Below are positions 16,269-24,160 of a DNA stretch of 51,203 bases, piece after piece. The position numbers and the translations under genes are program-made. Every line of letters starts with the position of its first letter. Position 1 is the stretch's first letter. The notes under the pieces are model-generated. The model had not been told where the DNA came from and searched no databases. It saw only the letters and a list, made by a program, of their open reading frames with translations. Origin of the DNA: Candidatus Peregrinibacteria bacterium GW2011_GWA2_33_10 (lineage in GTDB: Bacteria; Patescibacteriota; Gracilibacteria; UBA1369; GWC2-33-13); the NCBI GenBank assembly GCA_000989565.1, contig LBOO01000015.1, positions 1-51,203 on the forward strand, read 5' to 3'.

Positions 16269-19200
16269 TCACTTTCTTGACGCAACGAAATTTTCGCCTA
16301 TAGCAGGACCAATATATCTCCAATGCCATGGCTCATTTATAACATGTGATTCTTTTTCTCCTAAATAGCTTTGTTTAAAATTAAATTTTTGCGCATTTGC
16401 TTGTAGCCAAGCAATTTGTTGATTTCTAATTGATTGATTTGAGGATAAACCAAAATCCACTGCTGTAAAATATGGATCCGCATGCTCACTAAAACCTACA
16501 GGAGCAACTGCCGTAACAGCTTTTCTAATGTTTCCTTTCTCTTTAACAATTTGCTCCAATAACAATAATAATTGATAACCTTCTGATCTATATCCTGAGA
16601 TTGCGGATAAATCAATCCCATCTTCTCGAGCAGCATTTATTAAACGTTCATATGCGAATTCAACATGTTCAGGCAAATAGCGACCCTCTGGGGAAAAGCT
16701 CATTCTGGGAAAAATTTTTTCATTAATTATAATATTATCATTAATTTTTACTTCCAAGTCTTTAGACCAACCAAACTTAGCATAATTAACTCTTAAAATA
16801 GCTTCGACTAAAGCAATATCTTGTCCTTTTAATTGAGTTAATACATCTTCAAGCCTTACCGTCGATGCTGGAATTCCTTCCTTGCTTCTCTTATCCATAT
16901 AACTTCTGATGTTTTGAGCAATCATATTTAATTTTTTAGTTTCCTCAATTGTTAACTTTTCCCCAATATTAATTTTATTTTCCAATCGACGGTTAAATCG
17001 ATTGAAAAATTTTTCCGCCCTTGCAACATAATCTTTTGCATTTGAAATTTTAAAATTATTTAAATAAGCATCTGAATTATCAGTTGTCGCTCCCAGTGGG
17101 ATAGTTCTGATAGTAGCACTTCCTATCAAATGCTTCCATAAAAGGTGATTTTCTAAATTTTTATTTTTTCCTTCTGTTACAAAACTTTTTACACATTCTA
17201 ACGCTGACATTCCACTTCTCTGTTCTCCAGTCAATTTTTCTGAAAATTCCAATAAAGCCTTCATTGTATTAGATTCTCTGGAAATATCAGGTTCTCCATT
17301 TTCATTATAAAAACTCAGATCTCCATCAATAACTAAATTTTTTCTTAATTTTTTATTTAACGCAGCCTGAACTGCTGCATTACGAGAAGCATAGATCCCA
17401 GCATGATAATCAGCAATGGCATATTTAAACTCATTAGAATCCACATTTTTATCTTTATTAAAATCATTCGCTTCTATTATATTTCCTAGATAATACTTCA
17501 TCAAAAATCCTTCAGCGACAGACTGTGGGAATAAAGTTACATCAGAATCATCATGTTTAAATACAGAACGAACTAATAAATCTCTATCAATTTTACCATT
17601 TTTAACAAATTTCTTAAATTGGGGATGGTTTTCAATATTTTTAATATCTTGTTCGGCATAACGAATCGAAATATCCACGTTGATTTGAAACATTCCTAAA
17701 GTTCCAGGTTTCTGCCTTAATAATTTAACTACTTCCTCTAAAGCTTCTTGCCCAGTATTTACAGTTTTTCCATATTTGTCTAAACCTTGCTTTATTATCG
17801 ACTGACTAATTGTGGACTTCTTTACTGCATAACCAATTGATACAGGGTTCTCTATATCCTCAAAATCGTCTGCCAGTTTTTGCGCCCACTCATATAGTTC
17901 TTTCTCATTCTGGCATTTCTGCAATTGTAATGAATACAAGTTCCATTTTTCATCTAGAACGCCTGTCAATATAGATCTGGCTATAATATCAAAAAAATTT
18001 CCATATTTCTTTTTAGCCTGCTCCCATATAACTTTGCCTGATCGAATATCACCTCTAAATCCTGTTTCCATTTGAGACAACGTCAACAAAAAACAAATAT
18101 TCTCCTCAGTTTTTTTTATGTCTGCATGCTGCATAGAGTCTACTATTTTATTGGCAAACTCTAATAATAATTTTTCCTTTTCTGCATTTGTTTTCAATTT
18201 CAAATTATATTTTTCAAAATTTTTATCTTTTTCTATTATGCTTTTTACTGTAAAAACAGCTTCTTTATTAGATAATTCTATTATATGGTCACTTTCAGAT
18301 GAAACTGACTCTTTTATTCTGAATTCAGACAATATATCCTCTACTGACTTGTAGTTGGTATTGTCATTATCTGGAGAATAAAAGTCCTCTTTAGTTTGAG
18401 TGAACTCTGATTCTCCTATAACTTCAATTTCATATTTAACTGGGTGTCCATTAATTGAATATTTAAAAAATAATTGTTTATCTTTAGCAAAATATCCTCT
18501 TTTTTCGCTGTCCCATTTATATAGAATTGGGGGTTCTCCATTATTGCTAACTTTAATTTGTGTTGGAGATTGTGCTTTAAACATATAATAAAAATCAGTT
18601 CCTGACTGGCAAATTCTCGTACCCGCGATCTCCCATTTTTTACTTTCCCTGTTAAAAACAAACCCAGTAGATTCTAACTTTTCATCAAACTCTCCTACTC
18701 CATTCATTCCTACCTGATGACCAACAATTTCTCGTCCTAAAAGTCTACCTTTTAATCTTTCTATTGCGCCAACGAATGCTATATTTTGATCGAGATTCCC
18801 ATCATAATTAGATGCATCATCTTTTATGGTAGGTTGTCCATTTTGACTCAAAAGGCGATTTACTTTACCCCTCACATCGTTATTTTTCCTTAAAAACTCC
18901 TGTCGGCCTTTTATTGTTGCCATATTCTCAGGATTATCACCTTGTAAAATCGCCATAATATTAATAATACTTCCTTGTGAAATAGCATAATCCAATAGCA
19001 TTTTCTTCTGATCATCCAAAACAAATCTAACTCTATTAACTAATTCTTTTAAAGTCTCATCATTCAACAAATCAATTTTTTTATCCAATTTACCATTTTT
19101 ATCAAAAACTTTTATTTCAGCTTTTGGTGGATTCTTAGAAAAAATTAAAGAATATATCTGTCCATTCTTTAATTTCCAAGTATTAATTCCTTCCCTCTCC

Positions 19201-19565
19201 ATTGCTGAAACCAAATTCAAAATAACACTCTGCTGAAATTTATTTAACTTCGAAAAGCACTCTTCATCGCTATCAAATCTTGAATCAAATAATTTTCTTG
19301 CCAAATCACCACTCATCATACTCTCTTTAGTATATATAATATCCACTTTCTTTTCATTTCCTTCCTCATTCGAATTTGAAATTATATCATATAAAGTGTC
19401 CAGTTCTAAATTAAAATTTATTCTCCTAAATCCAGCTTCTCCATTATCAAGCATTTTATCAATTCTTTTTACTTCAGGATAATGAGCATCTTGATCTTCA
19501 TAAAAAATCAATCTGTCTGGTTTAAACAGCATAAGACTATACATTTTTTTTAATAAATTTTCCAT
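16269..19565 (-). CDS. Large peptidoglycan hydrolase: repeat domain, transglycosylase-like domain, VanY carboxypeptidase
   Basis: A 1098-residue protein. Residues 1-290 are unrecognised. Residues 300-384 are one copy of an 85-90-residue domain found three times in the neighbouring L,D-transpeptidase. Residues about 490-740 look like a lytic transglycosylase (possible catalytic Glu500 in LSQMETGF, GTLGMFQINV, ADYHAGIYASRN), with an EF-hand-like DFNKDKNVDSNEF. Residues about 960-1095 are a VanY/M15 D,D-carboxypeptidase with zinc ligands His1028, Asp1037 and His1081 (SEH, AVDFG, EPWHWRY). The His-Asp spacing is two residues longer than usual. It would cut both glycan and peptide of the wall, yet no signal peptide is visible at the N-terminus. 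It lies downstream of the L,D-transpeptidase on the same strand. Confidence 0.82.
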   Translation of the reverse strand: MENLLKKMYSLMLFKPDRLIFYEDQDAHYPEVKRIDKMLDNGEAGFRRINFNLELDTLYDIISNSNEEGNEKKVDIIYTKESMMSGDLARKLFDSRFDSDEECFSKLNKFQQSVILNLVSAMEREGINTWKLKNGQIYSLIFSKNPPKAEIKVFDKNGKLDKKIDLLNDETLKELVNRVRFVLDDQKKMLLDYAISQGSIINIMAILQGDNPENMATIKGRQEFLRKNNDVRGKVNRLLSQNGQPTIKDDASNYDGNLDQNIAFVGAIERLKGRLLGREIVGHQVGMNGVGEFDEKLESTGFVFNRESKKWEIAGTRICQSGTDFYYMFKAQSPTQIKVSNNGEPPILYKWDSEKRGYFAKDKQLFFKYSINGHPVKYEIEVIGESEFTQTKEDFYSPDNDNTNYKSVEDILSEFRIKESVSSESDHIIELSNKEAVFTVKSIIEKDKNFEKYNLKLKTNAEKEKLLLEFANKIVDSMQHADIKKTEENICFLLTLSQMETGFRGDIRSGKVIWEQAKKKYGNFFDIIARSILTGVLDEKWNLYSLQLQKCQNEKELYEWAQKLADDFEDIENPVSIGYAVKKSTISQSIIKQGLDKYGKTVNTGQEALEEVVKLLRQKPGTLGMFQINVDISIRYAEQDIKNIENHPQFKKFVKNGKIDRDLLVRSVFKHDDSDVTLFPQSVAEGFLMKYYLGNIIEANDFNKDKNVDSNEFKYAIADYHAGIYASRNAAVQAALNKKLRKNLVIDGDLSFYNENGEPDISRESNTMKALLEFSEKLTGEQRSGMSALECVKSFVTEGKNKNLENHLLWKHLIGSATIRTIPLGATTDNSDAYLNNFKISNAKDYVARAEKFFNRFNRRLENKINIGEKLTIEETKKLNMIAQNIRSYMDKRSKEGIPASTVRLEDVLTQLKGQDIALVEAILRVNYAKFGWSKDLEVKINDNIIINEKIFPRMSFSPEGRYLPEHVEFAYERLINAAREDGIDLSAISGYRSEGYQLLLLLEQIVKEKGNIRKAVTAVAPVGFSEHADPYFTAVDFGLSSNQSIRNQQIAWLQANAQKFNFKQSYLGEKESHVINEPWHWRYIGPAIGENFVASRK

Positions 19566-19744
19566 GTTTATTTGTTTTAATTTTTTTTTAGGACAAAATG
19601 ATCCTAATCTGGTAATTATAACAGCTTTTACAGATAAAATAAACTTATTTTCATTATTATATGCCCGTTATTGGAACTTGGAAGAAACAAAATATATCCC
19701 CGACTAATTTTAGTTTGAGCCTAAAAATGTGAGTAGTTACCTTA

Positions 19745-21463
19745 TTAGCTTTTACTTGAATCAGCTACTATAAGAAGAGCAGCCTGTGTTCCAAAAAAAT
19801 TATTTTCATTCAAAAAATTATACATTTCTGAACTTTGTCTGACACATCCGTGAGATCGCGCATATCCTAATTCTCTATCATATTCCGGTTTTGTCGGATG
19901 CATCGCAAAAGAGATTCTAGAATAAACTTTTCCTTTTCGTTCAGCGATTTGTTTTCCAAAAAAAAACATATTTCTATCATTTCCATATTTATCTTTTCTA
20001 GCATATTTATAAGGAAATTTTCTTAACAATTTAAAAAATCCAGATGGAGTATCAGAATAATGATCATCCTTTTCATCAGTTCTATAAATCTCTCTACTTT
20101 TATCTCCAGTTGAAATTGCATCTGAACCAAGAACAATAAATTCTTCCCTTCCTTCAAATTTGGCTTTCGCGTCAAAATAAACAATATACAATCTTTGTTT
20201 TGAAAAATTTTTATCGACAAATAAAATATATTGATTATTTGATAAAAATAACTTTTCCTTTGATTTTTCTATATATGATTTTACGAAACTATGCTGGTTA
20301 ATAGGAATATGTTCTGCTATATTTGCTTTGGCTCTTTGACTACGTATTCTTTGTCTCTTCAAGTATACTATTCGTGAGAATAAATCTCTAACTTCATTAA
20401 CGGGTGAAGGAGTTAAAAATTTATCCCATCCCGGATAAAAATCCCCTTTCGTATCAACTATTTCAATTTCATATTTTACCGGTTTTTTCGTCTGAGATCC
20501 AAATAAAACCACCTTTTCATCATCAGCATAATAATTACTTGTTATTTCTTCCCATTCAATATCCATAGATTTTCCTCTTTCATCTTTTTTATAAGGGACT
20601 CCATCTTTCCATATTCTAATTTTAAATGGTTTTTCTCCTTTAAACATATTAAAAAAATCGATCGCTCTTTGAGGAATTCTAACACCAGTCAATTCATAAC
20701 GATTTGTCTGTGTATTTAAACGAAATGGAACATCTTTTTCTCTAGTTACGACCTCAATTTCATATTTAATTGGATTTCCATCTCTAGAATGTCTAAAAAA
20801 TAATGGTTTCCCCTTTGATTTATACATCTTTTGAGCATTATCCCAAGTAAATATAAATTGATCGGAAGATGCTTCTTCTCCAACAGGTTTACCATTTTCC
20901 CAGACTTTTATTTCATAAGGCTTATCGTCTTTAAACATTTCAAAAAATTCAGCTCCAGACTCTGCAATTGCTACTCCCTCAATCACATATTTGCCAGTCT
21001 CTTCATCAAAATTAAAGGGTTCATCTTTATATGGTTTGTCAACATTTTCTATATCCTCAATTAATATTTCCGCAAGTTTCTGGTCATGATCTCTATCTTC
21101 CACTTTTATAAGAGATTCTCCTCCTATTTTTAGATTTTGTTCTTTAAGAATTCTAATTTCATATTTTACTGGATAGCCATCTCTAGAGTGCCTCAGATAC
21201 AAAACCCCTTTTTCTCCAATATAATTTTGCGTAATATCATCCCATTTATATCTCACAAATTCATTTTCATCTTTTTTTACGTCAATTTCTACTGGTTTTT
21301 TGTTTAAAGGAAACATTTTATAAAAATCTGCTCCAGATTCTTTAATTTTTAACCCTGAAATTCTATATACTCGATTAACTTCGTCAAATCTAAAACCAGT
21401 CGACAATCCTTTTTCAGGAAGGATCTCATTTGTTGTATTTGTTTCCTCTAATTTTTCTGTCAT
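19745..21463 (-). CDS. L,D-transpeptidase (YkuD) with three copies of an unnamed repeat domain
   Basis: A 572-residue protein. Residues 22-106, 148-239 and 245-336 are three homologous units, each with an ESGxDFfxMF-type block, a central Trp-Asp and a PVKYEIEV ending. A fourth copy is in the large hydrolase encoded next. Residues about 411-568 are a YkuD L,D-transpeptidase domain with His521 (MHP) and the SHGCVR active site (Cys540), which forms 3-3 peptide crosslinks or attaches proteins to peptidoglycan. No signal peptide is seen at the N-terminus (MTEKLEETNT), which is odd for a wall enzyme. It is probably cotranscribed with the membrane protein gene upstream (31-bp gap). Confidence 0.87.
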   Translation of the reverse strand: MTEKLEETNTTNEILPEKGLSTGFRFDEVNRVYRISGLKIKESGADFYKMFPLNKKPVEIDVKKDENEFVRYKWDDITQNYIGEKGVLYLRHSRDGYPVKYEIRILKEQNLKIGGESLIKVEDRDHDQKLAEILIEDIENVDKPYKDEPFNFDEETGKYVIEGVAIAESGAEFFEMFKDDKPYEIKVWENGKPVGEEASSDQFIFTWDNAQKMYKSKGKPLFFRHSRDGNPIKYEIEVVTREKDVPFRLNTQTNRYELTGVRIPQRAIDFFNMFKGEKPFKIRIWKDGVPYKKDERGKSMDIEWEEITSNYYADDEKVVLFGSQTKKPVKYEIEIVDTKGDFYPGWDKFLTPSPVNEVRDLFSRIVYLKRQRIRSQRAKANIAEHIPINQHSFVKSYIEKSKEKLFLSNNQYILFVDKNFSKQRLYIVYFDAKAKFEGREEFIVLGSDAISTGDKSREIYRTDEKDDHYSDTPSGFFKLLRKFPYKYARKDKYGNDRNMFFFGKQIAERKGKVYSRISFAMHPTKPEYDRELGYARSHGCVRQSSEMYNFLNENNFFGTQAALLIVADSSKS

Positions 21464-21494
21464 TTTTTTATTTTATTTTTGTCTAAAAATTATA

Positions 21495-22454
21495 CTATTT
21501 TTTGATTTCCAAATCAACCCCTCCCTCATCCCTCGCAGTCAATTCCGGTTTTGTGGTGAGGTGGAGGAAGGTTTTTACCCAGACAAATTTGGAAAAGACT
21601 TCGACTATAGCGGCGAAGTAGGAGGCGAGGAGAAGGCCGATTACGCCGAGCGTTATTCCTATTATCAATCCTAATTTTCCGAGGGCGATGCTGGCGAAAT
21701 ATCCTGTGGGTAATATTATTAAAGTGGGGATTAGCAGTACCAAAAGTGCGTTTACAAGTACTCGGATGGTGATAATGATCATTAAAATGCCAATTAAAAA
21801 AGTTTCCGGCCAGTGTTTTATAACCAATTTAGTGCTTTTACCGATTGCCGGAAAAACTCCTTCTTCATCAATAACTATAAAATATTCCGCATAAGTAAAC
21901 ATAAGGAGTATTACAAAACTGAATATTCCGAACAATATCATTGGTATTGATAGTAATTTTACCCATAACCATCCGAAATTTCGACCGATAAAAGCAAGCT
22001 CCGTGAAGACTGTCAATATTCCAAAACTCTTTATCAATAAATGATATTCAAAAAGTCGCAGAAAACTTAAAAATCCATACGACACACCATCTATTAAGCG
22101 AACTTTTTGATTATTGGAAATTCTGGCTGTTAAAGATATCAATGCTCCTTGGGTTAGAGTCGGGACAAATAAGTAAAGCAAAATTATAACTATCGAAATT
22201 ATTATCAAAACAAAGCCTGTCCCGGGATTATCTTGGAAAAGGTCAAAAATGGTTTTGAATATTTTATATAATATGCTTTCGTTATGCTGTTCGCTGAATA
22301 ATTGTGATTTCCATGTGGCGATTATTTGGTAAGTCAAATAAATTATTCCGATTAATGTTGTTAATATTGCGGGGAAAAACGCATACCATAAAATTAATTT
22401 TTTATTTTCGAGCGTAAGTTTCCAGGATTCGGCGATCAGTTTTTTATGTTCCAT
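21495..22454 (-). CDS. Polytopic membrane protein
   Basis: A 319-residue protein with about six hydrophobic segments (near 25-47, 80-105, 145-165, 170-190, 215-245 and 250-280), a basic N-terminus and a charged cytoplasmic tail. I do not recognise a family with certainty; such proteins are frequent in candidate-phylum genomes. It is the first gene of a probable minus-strand operon with the L,D-transpeptidase, so a cell-envelope role is plausible but inferred. Confidence 0.75.
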   Translation of the reverse strand: MEHKKLIAESWKLTLENKKLILWYAFFPAILTTLIGIIYLTYQIIATWKSQLFSEQHNESILYKIFKTIFDLFQDNPGTGFVLIIISIVIILLYLFVPTLTQGALISLTARISNNQKVRLIDGVSYGFLSFLRLFEYHLLIKSFGILTVFTELAFIGRNFGWLWVKLLSIPMILFGIFSFVILLMFTYAEYFIVIDEEGVFPAIGKSTKLVIKHWPETFLIGILMIIITIRVLVNALLVLLIPTLIILPTGYFASIALGKLGLIIGITLGVIGLLLASYFAAIVEVFSKFVWVKTFLHLTTKPELTARDEGGVDLEIKK

Positions 22455-22564
22455 GGAATATATTAAGATAACGCAAGGATTTTAGCATAATAATTCTTCC
22501 TTGCCTATATTTTTCTTTTAATTTATATTTAGTTTAATCATGTTCACTTAATCTTTAGTCAGCA

Positions 22565-23497
22565 ATGGATAAAGACATTAAAAAGCTGACATATAAGGGC
22601 GTTTCTTGGTATGACATTACTTCTCCAAACGAGGAGAATATTAAATTTTTGGAGAAAAAATTCGGTTTTCATGAACTGGATTTGGAAGATCTGGAATTAA
22701 GAAAAATTCAAAGATCAAAAATCGATGATTATGAGGATTATCTTTTTATTGTTTTGCATTTACCTGTTTATCAAAAATCAAGGGACCGTATAATCAGTGT
22801 TCAGGTGGATATGTTTATTGGACAAAATTATTTTATTACCGTGAGATCTCCGGCGCTCAAAAACATAGATAAAATTATAGATAAATGCGAGGAATCCGAA
22901 GCAGAGATGGAGGAGTATATGGGGTTCGGCACGGGGTATCTTTTATATAATGTGATCAGTGATTTGTTTGATGGGTGTTTTCCTCTTTTGGATGAACTTG
23001 AGAGTGAAATCAATGATTTGGAAAGGGAATTATTTCTTCATGATTTTGCAAAAAAAGACATGCTTCAGGATATTTTATTGATGAAAAAAGATTTGACAAC
23101 TTTCAACAGAGTCATCCTTCCACAGAGAACCGTGATTGCTCAATTGGAACATAAAAACAAGAAATTCATGACCGAGGATTTGAATGTTTATTTTGATGAC
23201 GTGGTTGATAAAGTGGAAAAAATTTGGAATAATCTTGAAAATTATCAGGAAATGGTAAACAATTTGCAAAATATCAATGAATCAATGATTTCTCATAATA
23301 CGAATAGGATCATCACGACTCTCACTGTTTTTTCAGTTATTATGCTGCCTTTGACTTTGGTTTCGGGTATTTACGGAATGAACTTGACTGATCTGCCTGC
23401 CGCGGGACAAACTTATTCGTTTGAATTTGTAATTGGGATAATGTTAATGATCGCTATTAGTATGCTTGCATATTTTAAGTATAAAAAGTGGATATAA
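22565..23497 (+). CDS. corA: CorA-family magnesium transporter
   Basis: A 310-residue CorA channel. It has a long cytoplasmic N-terminal funnel (residues 1-245, helical in its second half) and two C-terminal membrane helices, with the signature GIYGMN at the end of the first helix (about 273-278) and a basic KYKKWI tail. CorA proteins are pentamers carrying Mg2+, sometimes Co2+ or Ni2+. It diverges from the minus-strand membrane protein gene upstream. A hairpin directly after the stop may end its transcript. Confidence 0.93.
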   Translation: MDKDIKKLTYKGVSWYDITSPNEENIKFLEKKFGFHELDLEDLELRKIQRSKIDDYEDYLFIVLHLPVYQKSRDRIISVQVDMFIGQNYFITVRSPALKNIDKIIDKCEESEAEMEEYMGFGTGYLLYNVISDLFDGCFPLLDELESEINDLERELFLHDFAKKDMLQDILLMKKDLTTFNRVILPQRTVIAQLEHKNKKFMTEDLNVYFDDVVDKVEKIWNNLENYQEMVNNLQNINESMISHNTNRIITTLTVFSVIMLPLTLVSGIYGMNLTDLPAAGQTYSFEFVIGIMLMIAISMLAYFKYKKWI

Positions 23498-23501
23498 TAT
23501 C

Positions 23502-23531
23502 AAGAGACAAAATCTAACGGTTTTATCTCTT
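23502..23531 (+). terminator. Hairpin after corA, possible terminator
   Basis: AAGAGACAAAA (23502-23512) pairs with TTTTATCTCTT (23521-23531) with one mismatch and an 8-nt loop; a short T-run (CTTTTT) follows after GGA. A second inverted repeat, GAGAGTGTT/AACACTCTC (23545-23553 and 23605-23613), spans the rest of the gap before rpsO. Confidence 0.4.
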
Positions 23532-23706
23532 GGACTCTTTTTCTGAGAGTGTTTTCAAGTTTGAGGTTTTTATTATCATTTTTTATCGTCATGTGGATTA
23601 ATTCAACACTCTCTAAAAAACTATGTCTTGCTTTTGAATTAGTTTTTTGTTAGAGTAATTTTGGTCTTTTTTTAATGGGATTTTAAAATTTTTATTTTTT
23701 ATATTT

Positions 23707-23970
23707 ATGAAAAGAGAAGAAAAAAAACAACTTATCAAAAAACACGCTGTTCATGCGAAAGATACCGGTTCTGCACAAGTTCAAACAGCAATTATCACTA
23801 CTCGCATCAACAAATTATCAGATCATTTAAAAACGCACCCAAAGGATTTTCATTCTAAAAGAGGTTTGTTGATGATGGTTGGAAAAAGAAGAAAATTGCT
23901 CAATTATCTTAAAACAACTAAAAAGGACCTCTATCAAAGTTTAATTGAAAATTTGAACTTAAGAAAATAA
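23707..23970 (+). CDS. rpsO: Ribosomal protein S15
   Basis: An 87-residue small-subunit ribosomal protein binding 16S rRNA early in assembly. [17 protein letters not shown], then [19 protein letters not shown] and the [10 protein letters not shown] block match S15 along its whole length. The rpsO-pnp order is conserved in many bacteria and is kept here, although a dispersed repeat has entered the gap. Confidence 0.97.
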   Translation: MKREEKKQLIKKHAVHAKDTGSAQVQTAIITTRINKLSDHLKTHPKDFHSKRGLLMMVGKRRKLLNYLKTTKKDLYQSLIENLNLRK

Positions 23971-24015
23971 CTTGTTAACTTTAAAGAAAATTGTAAAGTC
24001 AGGTAATAAAAAAAC

Positions 24016-24064
24016 ATTGAATTTAGCTTTGATTTCGAAGATCCCTCTCTATATTCGGGATGAC
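24016..24064. repeat. Dispersed 49-bp intergenic repeat, copy 2
   Basis: It aligns without gaps to 8941-8989 (41 of 49 positions). It sits between rpsO and pnp and contains the same AAGATCCCTCTCT and TTCGGGATGAC blocks. The flanking terminal repeats of the copy in the cas locus are not present here, so the unit spreads or persists independently. Confidence 0.7.
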
Positions 24065-24095
24065 AGCGGATTATTGTATAATCAGTAATAAAAAA

Positions 24096-24116
24096 CGAAA
24101 ACTGTCATGGTTTTCG
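24096..24116 (+). other. Stem-loop in the pnp leader
   Basis: CGAAAAC and GTTTTCG form a perfect 7-bp stem around TGTCATG, 45 bp before the pnp start. In E. coli a pnp leader stem-loop is cut by RNase III in autoregulation; an equivalent role here is only a suggestion. Confidence 0.35.
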
Positions 24117-24160
24117 GGAATTTATAATACTATTTCAAATAAATAACCTAATTAATAAGC

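Noticed and set aside
19600-19741. Third MITE-like element ending in GTGAGTAGTTACC
   Set aside because: No convincing opposite end was found nearby, so it is mentioned only as a possible relict.
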